From Synergistaceae bacterium (GTDB taxonomy: Bacteria > Synergistota > Synergistia > Synergistales > Aminobacteriaceae): 64,000 nt of DNA. A program made the translations under genes and the position numbers. The notes beneath the pieces are model-generated. The model searched no databases. It had not been told where the DNA came from and was given only the letters and a program-made list of their open reading frames with translations. This document shows, piece by piece, positions 1 through 7,337 of this stretch. The DNA is taken from assembly GCA_018436595.1 (NCBI GenBank), contig JAHDLC010000013.1, positions 62,001 through 126,000 of the forward strand, read 5' to 3'. Within the stretch, counting starts at the first letter, position 1; every line of letters starts with the position of its first letter.

Positions 1-1
1 C

Positions 2-1318
2 ACCCTCCTTCTCTTCGCCTTCCATTTCCTGAAAAGCGGCATGCGGGACCGGTTCTCCCGCATGGTGAACCTGCTGCGGAGCATCATCGCCAGTCCGGGG
101 AACCTGTCGGAGGATGACCTCTCGAGGCTGAAGGGCGAAACGGCCCTGCTTCTTTCCTTTACCGAGTTCAACGATATCGCGAAGATGAGCGCCTTTCACA
201 GGGAGGCCCTTGCCCACCTCTCATCGGCCGGGGGGGGCGCTTCTCCCCGGACCGTCATTTTCGGCCTGACGCCCTGGACCTTCGGCATTCCCTCGGTGCT
301 GAGCCTCTACTGGAGCCGTACCGGCGGTCTCGACGAGTCTCTGGACCTCATGGACGAATGCATGCCCCTGTATGTGAAGCTGGCCGGCGGCCATGGGACG
401 GGAGCGGATGTCATGATGAGGGCCGAGGCCCACCTCTGCCGCGGCGAGGAAAAGGAAGCGGAAACCCTGAGCCACAAAGCCCTGTATATTGCCCGGGGAG
501 CCGGCCAGACCAGCCTGTGCCTCTGCGCGGAGCTGGTGCTGGGCCGCCTGGCGATTCTTCGGGGAGACGGGGCTGCCTACGGGGCCGTCAGGGAGAACAT
601 CTCCGGATATCGGAAAGAGTCCTCTGAAAGGTCCATCGCCCGAATGGTTGAACTCTGCCTGGCCGTCCTCGACCTCTCCGTCGGAAAGACGGAAAAAATA
701 CCGGTATGGCTCCGGAAGGCGGAAAGCCTCCGGAAGGTCCTGTATATCCAGGGACATCCCTATGGACTCATGTTCTATGCAAGGCTCCTCTTCCTTGAAA
801 AGCGGTACCCGGAACTCTACGGAATGGCGGAGCCCGCCATGGAAATGGCGTCCGGGATGAAGTACGAGCTGCCCCGGCTCTGGATGCTGCTTCATCTCGC
901 GGCTTCGAAAAATGACGAGGGGCAGAGTGTTCAGGCCCTGGAGTACCTGGGGCGGGCGCTCCTCACGGCCCTTCCCGACAGGATGCATCTTCCCTTCGCC
1001 GAGTTCGGCATCTCCATGGTACCTCTGCTGCAGGCGGTGAAGAAGGACTTCGGTGGAGAAGCGCTCGAACCTGTCATGAACCTGTGCAGGCGCGGCGCTG
1101 CGGGGCTCTCTTCGGTATTGGCCCGGATTGAACCGAAATTATCCCTTCTGACTCCCCGGGAACGGGAGATAGCCCTTCTCGCGAGGGACCGGCTCACCGC
1201 AGCCGAGATCGGCTCCCGGCTCTTCATCTCGGAAAACACGGTCAAGTCAGCCCTCAAACTTATATACAGCAAGCTGGACGTTCACTCCAGAAGCGAACTG
1301 GTCAAAAAAGACTTTTAG
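2..1318 (+). CDS. LuxR-family transcriptional regulator, MalT-like C-terminal part (5' truncated)
   Basis: The reading frame is open through the left window edge (codons for TLLLFAFHFLKSG precede the first ATG at 41), so this is probably the 3' part of a larger gene. The last ~60 residues form a LuxR/FixJ-type helix-turn-helix (LTPREREIALLARDRLTAAE, then a recognition helix around SENTVKSALKLIY). The preceding ~350 residues are helical and rich in A/L/R with TPR-like spacing, as in MalT-type regulators whose N-terminal ATPase would lie outside the window. It is expected to be a cytoplasmic DNA-binding activator. Its targets cannot be deduced. A 9-bp hairpin follows the stop codon. Confidence 0.8.
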   Translation, partial: TLLLFAFHFLKSGMRDRFSRMVNLLRSIIASPGNLSEDDLSRLKGETALLLSFTEFNDIAKMSAFHREALAHLSSAGGGASPRTVIFGLTPWTFGIPSVLSLYWSRTGGLDESLDLMDECMPLYVKLAGGHGTGADVMMRAEAHLCRGEEKEAETLSHKALYIARGAGQTSLCLCAELVLGRLAILRGDGAAYGAVRENISGYRKESSERSIARMVELCLAVLDLSVGKTEKIPVWLRKAESLRKVLYIQGHPYGLMFYARLLFLEKRYPELYGMAEPAMEMASGMKYELPRLWMLLHLAASKNDEGQSVQALEYLGRALLTALPDRMHLPFAEFGISMVPLLQAVKKDFGGEALEPVMNLCRRGAAGLSSVLARIEPKLSLLTPREREIALLARDRLTAAEIGSRLFISENTVKSALKLIYSKLDVHSRSELVKKDF

Positions 1319-1333
1319 GATGGAGAAATCACC

Positions 1334-1363
1334 CCCGCACCCACCTGAAAATGGGGGTGCGGG
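1334..1363 (+). terminator. Hairpin after the LuxR-type gene
   Basis: A perfect 9-bp inverted repeat (CCCGCACCC / GGGTGCGGG, arms 1334-1342 and 1355-1363) with a 12-nt loop lies 15 nt after the stop codon. There is no T-run, so it may be a weak or Rho-assisted terminator or an mRNA-stabilising hairpin. Confidence 0.45.
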
Positions 1364-1436
1364 TCATGGATTCCAGTCCCACAATAGGGGCACAGGCCAC
1401 GGAAGGACAATTTTCCTCAAGGAAGTGACGGACGGA

Positions 1437-1730
1437 ATGAAGGAACACACAGGCTACTTCAGAAGCGTGAAAGTCCTGCCGGGCTACAGGATGGAGGTCG
1501 AGACGGCCACCTGCTCCCGCATCGAGTTTGATTTCACGTCCCGGCTGAATACAATCCGTTTTGGAATCCTGAAGGACGGCGGTGTTTTCTCCACAGCCTC
1601 AACGGACGGTGACTATATCCTGTTCAGGCGAAACGATGAGATCAGGGTAAAAATATCGGCGCCTGAATTTATCGACCTGCTTCTCGTGGACAGAACCGCC
1701 ACGCGGGCCGGGGGTGATTCCGGGAACTGA
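1437..1730 (+). CDS. DUF2442-like small protein
   Basis: A 97-residue protein. The frame is open back to 1320, but the upstream part is low-complexity and overlaps the terminator-like hairpin, so I choose the ATG at 1437, preceded at a distance by AAGGAA. The sequence (start MKEHTGYFRSVKVLPGYRME) has the pattern of the small beta-rich DUF2442 family, whose members are often encoded beside toxin-like or regulatory genes. No catalytic residues are evident. Function is unknown and family assignment is tentative. Confidence 0.5.
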   Translation: MKEHTGYFRSVKVLPGYRMEVETATCSRIEFDFTSRLNTIRFGILKDGGVFSTASTDGDYILFRRNDEIRVKISAPEFIDLLLVDRTATRAGGDSGN

Positions 1731-1807
1731 CGTGAAGCCCGGGAAGATGTTGCCGGCGGAGCGGGCGGCCGGGAATGAAGAAGAAAAAATACAGGGGAGG
1801 GAATGCT

Positions 1808-2500
1808 ATGAAAAGAAATGTAACGGCGGCGGTGTTCTGTGCAATTTTTCTTCTGACGTTCACTTTGGGGGCGCTCGCTTTCGAGGGAGTTCCGAAAAAC
1901 CACAAGAAGCTCCTGAAAAACGAAGACTACGCCGGAGCTTACGAAGGGATGGCCGCGGTGATGGCCGAAGCGAAAGAGAAACTCGACGCCGAAGAATACA
2001 AAGCCCTTGAACAGGAGAACGCCGGGGCCATAGCCCAAAGCGTCAGGGAAGACATGGAGTCCGGCGGCTCCACCGAGGCCGAGGCTTACTCCACGGCATA
2101 CTGGATGCGGAGCGAATACGTCAGCAGGGGAGTCCTGGTGTGGGACTGGCTCCGGAAAAATCCGAAGGGAATCCAGGGGTATTACCGGCTGAAGAGCAGC
2201 GAGGCCGATGGATATGTGACCATCATGGAGAGCGACGAAAAGGACGTCTATTGCGTCTACTTCTGCGTGACCATGAAAGAGACCCCGGACCTTGCGGGCG
2301 AACTCGACGGTATGGGAAAACTTGAAGGAAACAGCATGACCGTTGACGACCTCAGGAACGACGAAGTTTCGGTGAAACTGGTCTTTGACGGTGAAACCGC
2401 CGTTCTCACCTCCCCGGAGAAGGAGAAGAAGGACTTCATTGAAGAATACGGCGCGGCCTTCGAAGGTACGTACCATCGGGAGAAAAAGAACTCCCGCTGA
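1808..2500 (+). CDS. Secreted protein of unknown function
   Basis: A 230-residue protein. The start at 1808 is chosen because an AGGGGAGGG ribosome binding site sits just upstream and the first ~25 residues form a typical signal peptide (KRN, hydrophobic core, cleavage probably near ALA-FEG). The mature part is acidic and helical at first (repeated KEKLDAEEYKALEQE-like stretches), then beta-rich. I recognise no family. It is probably periplasmic or surface-exposed. It is followed after 15 nt by a small membrane-protein gene, and the two are probably co-transcribed. Confidence 0.7.
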   Translation: MKRNVTAAVFCAIFLLTFTLGALAFEGVPKNHKKLLKNEDYAGAYEGMAAVMAEAKEKLDAEEYKALEQENAGAIAQSVREDMESGGSTEAEAYSTAYWMRSEYVSRGVLVWDWLRKNPKGIQGYYRLKSSEADGYVTIMESDEKDVYCVYFCVTMKETPDLAGELDGMGKLEGNSMTVDDLRNDEVSVKLVFDGETAVLTSPEKEKKDFIEEYGAAFEGTYHREKKNSR

Positions 2501-2515
2501 AGGGAGGGAGCGTTT

Positions 2516-2701
2516 TTGCCGCTTTGGGCCGCAGCACTCCTGTTTCCTGTGTTTGCCTGCGCTTCCGGTTTTCTCTTCAGGGGGGCGTTTGCTTCGGGGG
2601 GCAGGATCCGCTTCTTTCTTGCCGCCGCGTCGGCCTGCCTCAGCATAGCCGTACTGGTTTACGCGGCTGCGGCGCTTTATTTTATAGCCTCCATTGACTA
2701 A
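2516..2701 (+). CDS. Small two-segment membrane protein, TTG start
   Basis: A 61-residue protein starting at a TTG codon with a strong AGGGAGGGA ribosome binding site 6 nt upstream, which decides the start. It is almost entirely hydrophobic: one segment at about residues 3-22 (ALLFPVFACASGFLF) and a second at about 34-58 (LAAASACLSIAVLVYAAAALYF), joined by a short positively charged loop. It lies 15 nt after the secreted-protein gene at 1808-2500. Function unknown. Confidence 0.6.
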   Translation: MPLWAAALLFPVFACASGFLFRGAFASGGRIRFFLAAASACLSIAVLVYAAAALYFIASID

Positions 2702-2771
2702 GGGCTGTGGGGATAGCGTTACTCCCCCCTGAAATGGAAACGAAATTCATTCTCTGAAAGGGATGACTGGG

Positions 2772-3380
2772 ATGAAAAAAACCGTCATGTTTCTGACAGT
2801 GCTCTCGCTGTTCGCGTTTTCCTGCGCCGCCTTCGGGGGGGCAAAGGGATTTTCCGCCGCCGAGCTGAAAAAGATGAGCACCTTCCTGTCGAACTTCACC
2901 GAACTCGGCTTCATGGACTTCGACGCGGAAGTCCTCACGAACGAAGATGAACCTGACGACATGATCCGCTTCGGCATCTGGCACAACTATATCAACAACT
3001 ACAAGAGCCGCATCGCCCGGTGCAAGAAAAAGGACTGCGAGTGGGGATCCCTCGTCATCGAAGGCAAGTACGTCACGGAGAGCATAAAGAAGTACTTCGG
3101 CGTGGACTATAAAAAACTCGCCAGCGTCACCGAGTCGGACCTCCCCTTTTACTATGACGGCACGTACTATCACTTCGAAGGGGCCGACGGCGAGGCGGTG
3201 TACTATGCCCGGGTGGACGAGGCGGTCCGGGATTCCGAAGGCCGCATCGTCATGCGGGGGGAGATCTACAATACAGAAGACAAGAACGATATCCTCGGAA
3301 AATTCACGGCCCTGGCGAAACCTCACAAATTTAATGGAAAGGATACCTGGGCGATCCTGCGCATGGAGACGGAGTTTTAA
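2772..3380 (+). CDS. Secreted protein of unknown function
   Basis: A 202-residue protein. Two in-frame ATGs exist (2763 and 2772). GAAAGGG abuts the first but is ideally spaced from the second, which begins MKKTVMF, a typical signal peptide. The hydrophobic stretch ends CAAFGGAKG, and the lipobox is imperfect (AFSC), so signal peptidase I cleavage is more likely than lipidation. The mature domain is rich in Y, D and K with a central CKKKDCEW. No family recognised. A strong terminator follows. Confidence 0.65.
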   Translation: MKKTVMFLTVLSLFAFSCAAFGGAKGFSAAELKKMSTFLSNFTELGFMDFDAEVLTNEDEPDDMIRFGIWHNYINNYKSRIARCKKKDCEWGSLVIEGKYVTESIKKYFGVDYKKLASVTESDLPFYYDGTYYHFEGADGEAVYYARVDEAVRDSEGRIVMRGEIYNTEDKNDILGKFTALAKPHKFNGKDTWAILRMETEF

Positions 3381-3510
3381 TCCTCCCCGGCAGGACCTGC
3401 GGGACAGGCCTTTCCGACAGGAATCCCTTGTTCGTTCCCGGTCCGCCGTGCGGGTGGACAAGCACAGCAACAGGGCGGGCGGGAGATCCTTCCCGCTGAA
3501 CGGGCAAGCG

Positions 3511-3545
3511 AAGGGCGGTTCTCCGGAAAAGGAAGAACCGCCCTT
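3511..3545 (+). terminator. Rho-independent-type hairpin
   Basis: A perfect 12-bp stem (AAGGGCGGTTCT, 3511-3522, with its complement at 3534-3545) and an 11-nt loop, followed by a pyrimidine-rich tail. It lies 130 nt after the gene ending at 3380 and probably ends that transcription unit. Confidence 0.75.
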
Positions 3546-3568
3546 CTACTTTCCGGACTGCTTCTGTT

Positions 3569-3727
3569 TGTCATCCTGAGGCGGCCTCATCGCCGAAGGA
3601 TCCGGAGTTGTCATTCTGAGCCCTGGTTTTTCGGGCGAAGAATCTGGTTTTGGGAGACTAAAAAGAGAAAAACAGATCTTTCCCCACCCCGGGGATGCCA
3701 CGCGATCGCTGTCGCACAGGATGACAA
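3569..3727. repeat. Dispersed repeat patch with two direct units and one inverted unit
   Basis: Two related units start 40 nt apart: TGTCATCCTGAG at 3569 with GCCGAAGGATC, and TGTCATTCTGAG at 3609 with GGGCGAAGAATC. A third unit lies inverted at the far end (CACAGGATGACAA at 3715-3727). This matches the widespread GTCATyCTGAG...CGAAGrATC class of short intergenic repeats known from many bacterial genomes. Most of the gene-free stretch 3381-3749 is this patch plus the preceding terminator. Confidence 0.6.
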
Positions 3728-3749
3728 TATTCCCCCGGCTTTTTTTCGT

Positions 3750-6700
3750 TCAGGATGTTGCTCCCCTGAAAGGGCAGTCCATTCGGTAAAAGCACCTCCG
3801 GCACCGGTCGGTCCGGGGGGGGAAGGGCCCCTGGGCCGCCCTGAGGGCTGTGGACCGGATATCCTCTTCCACCGCCTGCCATGAGTCTTCCGGCATTACG
3901 GGCGCCCCTTCTTCCCCCGTCCTCAGGCGGATGAGGCGGATGTCCGTCTCCGCCTCCCCGAAGACGGACCGGGCGGCGCAGCCGTAGAAGAGAAGCTGGG
4001 CACCGTAGAGGAACTTCCACGACGGCTCCTCGCCCGCATTGAGGTTTTCATCGCCCGCCGTGATCTTGTAGTCCCGGATGAACACCCGCCCCTCTTCCCG
4101 CCAGAGGGCGTCCATGGCCCCGGTGAGCAGCGGGCCGTCCCTGAGGGGCACCCGGAAGGGGATCTCCCTCTGCAGGCTGCCTTCGGCGGCGAGGGCGGCC
4201 AGTTTCCTTCCCGCCGCTCCTTCGGCTGTGACGGTGAGCCATCTCCGGAGGGCCGTTCGTTCGGCTTTGTCGTTCCAGGCGGCGCGAAGGCGCGGCGGAA
4301 GCCGGGGAGGGAGGGTAGGGCCGAGATACCGGTCCAGGCCGGGAGCCGTGAAGTCCCACCTGGCGAGGACCCAGTGGGCGAGGGAGCCGAGGTCGGCACC
4401 GCCGAACTCCTCCGAGGAAGGCAGCTCCCAGGCGAGCTCGAGGCCCTGGCGGAATTTCATCCGCCATGCCGCGGGGCACCACGAGAAGAGGGCGTAGGAT
4501 GTGGCGCTGAGCCGTTCGTACCGCAGGTCCGCAGGGGACGGCGACGGGATCCACCGTACGGGCGGAATCTCGCCGGATTCGTCCTCCGTCCTTTCCCGGA
4601 CCATCAGGGGGTCGTCTCCCCCGGCACCGGGAACGGGAAGGTACTCTTCGCCGAGAAGGGAGAGCCACGACCCTTCCTTCGGGGAGGGGGAGCCGTCCTT
4701 GTCCAGCCCGCAGGGCGAGCAGAGGACCAGGCAGTCCATGGCCCGGGTGCAGGCCACGTAGAAAAGGCGCTGCCACTCTTCCTCCGTTTCCGTCTTTTCG
4801 AGGAAGGAGGCCAGCTTTCCCGTGGCGGATTCGATTTCCTCTCCGCCGCCCGTCCATTCCCTCGGATAGGATGACGCGCCAGCCCCGAGGAGGGGTGACG
4901 CCACAAGGGACTCACCCTTTCCGCCCCTTCCTCCGGGAGCCTTATTCAGGTCCATCACGGCCACGATGGGGAACTCCAGTCCCTTGGCGCTGTGGACGGT
5001 CATCACCCGTACCACGTCCTCCTCGTCCCCCAGGGGCGACGTCTCCGTCACGGTCCCCTGCCCGGACCGCAGGGAGGCGAAATAACCGGTGCACCCTGCC
5101 GGGTCCGGTCCGAAGACGGACTCGTACTCCCGCACCATGTCCAGGGCCTGCCGGAGATTGGCAAGGACGTTCCGGCGGTTCCAGGCAGGATAGGCGCGAA
5201 GGTACGACTGGTCCCGGAGAAGGGAGCAGAGGGCGGCGAACAGTCCGCTGTATCTCGCCTCCGCCCGGAGCGCTTCCAGCCGGGCCGCCGCCCCGGGGTG
5301 CCGCACCGGGAAGTCCTCCCCGGCGGGAAGAAGGGCGTAGGCCTCATCCAGGGAGAGCCCGGAGAAGTGGGTGCAGAGGAAGGCCGCCAGGGCCCCCCGG
5401 TCCTCCGGAAAGGCGATGGTCCGGATGGCTGCGGCAAGATCTTCTATCTCCCCCCGGCTGAAGTATTCCTTCCCCTTCTCGAAGGCCGCCGGGATGGCCG
5501 CCTCGGACCGGAACACCATCTCCAGGGCGGGAAAGGACGTCCGGGCCGGCACGAGGACAGCCATGTCCTTCCACCGGGCGGGCCGCATGCGTCCTTCTTT
5601 CTTGTCCCATACGTCCATCCTGCGGAAAGCCGCCAGCTTCGCCGCGAGGCCCCGGGCTACCCTGACCCGCACCTTGCCCGTGGGTTCCGTCTTCTTTCTT
5701 CCCTCGCCGTTTTCCTGGGGCCGGGCGTACCGGATGACCGTGTCCAGGGGGGGGAGGGCGGTGTCCTCCCGCAGCTTTGCCTGCTCCGGATCGCCGGGAA
5801 AGACCAGAGGCTCGTATTCCTGGGGCAGGGAGGAGGAAAGGCCGTTCCGCCAGACATGGCCGAAGATCCCGTTGATCCTTTCCAGCAGGGAGGACCGGGT
5901 GCGGAAGCTCGCCTGGAGGGGGATGTACCTGTCTCCTTCCCTCTGGCGCAGAATCAGGCTGCCGAAGAGGGTGGGGTCAGCGTGGCGGAAGCGGTAGATG
6001 GACTGTTTCAGGTCCCCCACCAGGAACATCCTGCCTTCCCTGCCCGCCACGGACCGGATGAGGGCGTCCTGGAGGGGGTTGGTGTCCTGGAATTCGTCCA
6101 CCAGGATCTCCCGGTAGGTGCGCACCTGCCGCCCTTCTTCCCCCGGCGCCGCCGCTTCGGCGGCGAGGCGGATCATGTCGTCGAAGGAGAGGAGTCCCCG
6201 CCTGCGGCGGAACTCCCGGCAGCAGCACCACAGCAGGGCCGTCAGCCTGAGCAGGATGTTCCGGAGGCGGAAATGAAGACGTTCCTCCCCCGTGCCGAGG
6301 AAACCCAGCCCCTTCCACAGGAAGGCGAACCGCTCTCTGTGCTCTTTCAGGGACCGGCAGCCCGCCAGGTCCGCCGCTTCCTTCGCTGCGCTTCCCGTCG
6401 CCCCGGAGAGGCTCTTCAGAAGGCACCCGTACAGCTCCGACGCGAAGGAAAGAGTCCCCTCCGCGTCAAGGGCTTCGGGAGACGTGCCCCTCCATCGGTT
6501 CCGGAACGAGGCGAGCTTCTCTTTGTAGGCTCCTCCTCCGGGCAGTTCTGCGGGCAGCCCCGGGAGAACCGTGCCCAGCCAGATTTCCGCCGCTTCCCTC
6601 GCCTGGGGAAGGCACACGGCCTTCAGCCGTCCGGTGACGGGGGCGAAGTAGTCCCGGTCAGCCGCCGCCGCGAGCAGCTCCTCGGGGTCCAGCCCCCGGC

Positions 6701-7334
6701 TTTCCAGGATATTCGCCAGGGAGAAGGCGAACCCCGCCGTCGTGTCCGGGGAATAGGTGTTCAGCACATGGGGGAGGTCCTCCATGCTTTCTCCGAGGAA
6801 TTCCTCGGGTGTCCGTTCCCCTGGGAGGGCATTCCGGAACCACTGGAGGTCGAGGGCGTCCAGGGCAGCCGCAGCCCGGCCGGTGAACTGCCTCTCCTCG
6901 GGAGGGGAGATGGGGCGGGCCGACAGGCCCGAAGGAAGGAAGAGGGCCTCCTCTCTCAGGATATTCAGCGCGAAGGAGTGGATGGTGGAGACGGGAGCCT
7001 CGGACAGCTCCTCCGCCGCCCCCGCCAGCAGTCTCCCGTCAGGATCGAGGGTGTCCCTCATCCTCTTGAAACGGTCCGCAATGCGGTCCGCCATTTCCCG
7101 GGCGGCCTTCTCGGTGAAGGTCAGGGTCAGGATGTCCCGGGGCCGCATCCCGTCCCGGAGAAGGGCACGGAGAAAGCGCCACGAGAGAGTATGGGTCTTT
7201 CCCGTACCGGCCCCGGCCCCCACCAGGGTGAACGGGGTATCGGAGAACACCGCCTCCTCCTGGGCAGGGAGCAGACTCCTTTCCGACCCGATGCTGTCCC
7301 TGAGCCGTCCGGCCAGCATGTCGCCGTCCACCAT
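3750..7334 (-). CDS. addA: AddA/RecB-type UvrD-like helicase with C-terminal PD-(D/E)XK nuclease domain
   Basis: 1194 residues, normal for AddA. It has Walker A GAGAGTGKT at residues 39-47, the superfamily I motif II DEFQDTN near 413, the late helicase motif VMTVHSAKGLEFP near 780, and a C-terminal nuclease domain with DYKIT near 1086. A cysteine near 952 (FSWCPAAW) together with C1178, C1181 and C1187 gives the four-cysteine pattern of an iron-sulfur-stabilised nuclease. It should act with its upstream neighbour to resect double-strand breaks. The two genes are 3 nt apart, and GGGGAGGAA inside the upstream stop region is the ribosome binding site. It could equally be called RecB-like. Confidence 0.85.
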   Translation of the reverse strand: MVDGDMLAGRLRDSIGSERSLLPAQEEAVFSDTPFTLVGAGAGTGKTHTLSWRFLRALLRDGMRPRDILTLTFTEKAAREMADRIADRFKRMRDTLDPDGRLLAGAAEELSEAPVSTIHSFALNILREEALFLPSGLSARPISPPEERQFTGRAAAALDALDLQWFRNALPGERTPEEFLGESMEDLPHVLNTYSPDTTAGFAFSLANILESRGLDPEELLAAAADRDYFAPVTGRLKAVCLPQAREAAEIWLGTVLPGLPAELPGGGAYKEKLASFRNRWRGTSPEALDAEGTLSFASELYGCLLKSLSGATGSAAKEAADLAGCRSLKEHRERFAFLWKGLGFLGTGEERLHFRLRNILLRLTALLWCCCREFRRRRGLLSFDDMIRLAAEAAAPGEEGRQVRTYREILVDEFQDTNPLQDALIRSVAGREGRMFLVGDLKQSIYRFRHADPTLFGSLILRQREGDRYIPLQASFRTRSSLLERINGIFGHVWRNGLSSSLPQEYEPLVFPGDPEQAKLREDTALPPLDTVIRYARPQENGEGRKKTEPTGKVRVRVARGLAAKLAAFRRMDVWDKKEGRMRPARWKDMAVLVPARTSFPALEMVFRSEAAIPAAFEKGKEYFSRGEIEDLAAAIRTIAFPEDRGALAAFLCTHFSGLSLDEAYALLPAGEDFPVRHPGAAARLEALRAEARYSGLFAALCSLLRDQSYLRAYPAWNRRNVLANLRQALDMVREYESVFGPDPAGCTGYFASLRSGQGTVTETSPLGDEEDVVRVMTVHSAKGLEFPIVAVMDLNKAPGGRGGKGESLVASPLLGAGASSYPREWTGGGEEIESATGKLASFLEKTETEEEWQRLFYVACTRAMDCLVLCSPCGLDKDGSPSPKEGSWLSLLGEEYLPVPGAGGDDPLMVRERTEDESGEIPPVRWIPSPSPADLRYERLSATSYALFSWCPAAWRMKFRQGLELAWELPSSEEFGGADLGSLAHWVLARWDFTAPGLDRYLGPTLPPRLPPRLRAAWNDKAERTALRRWLTVTAEGAAGRKLAALAAEGSLQREIPFRVPLRDGPLLTGAMDALWREEGRVFIRDYKITAGDENLNAGEEPSWKFLYGAQLLFYGCAARSVFGEAETDIRLIRLRTGEEGAPVMPEDSWQAVEEDIRSTALRAAQGPFPPRTDRCRRCFYRMDCPFRGATS

Positions 7335-7337
7335 GGC

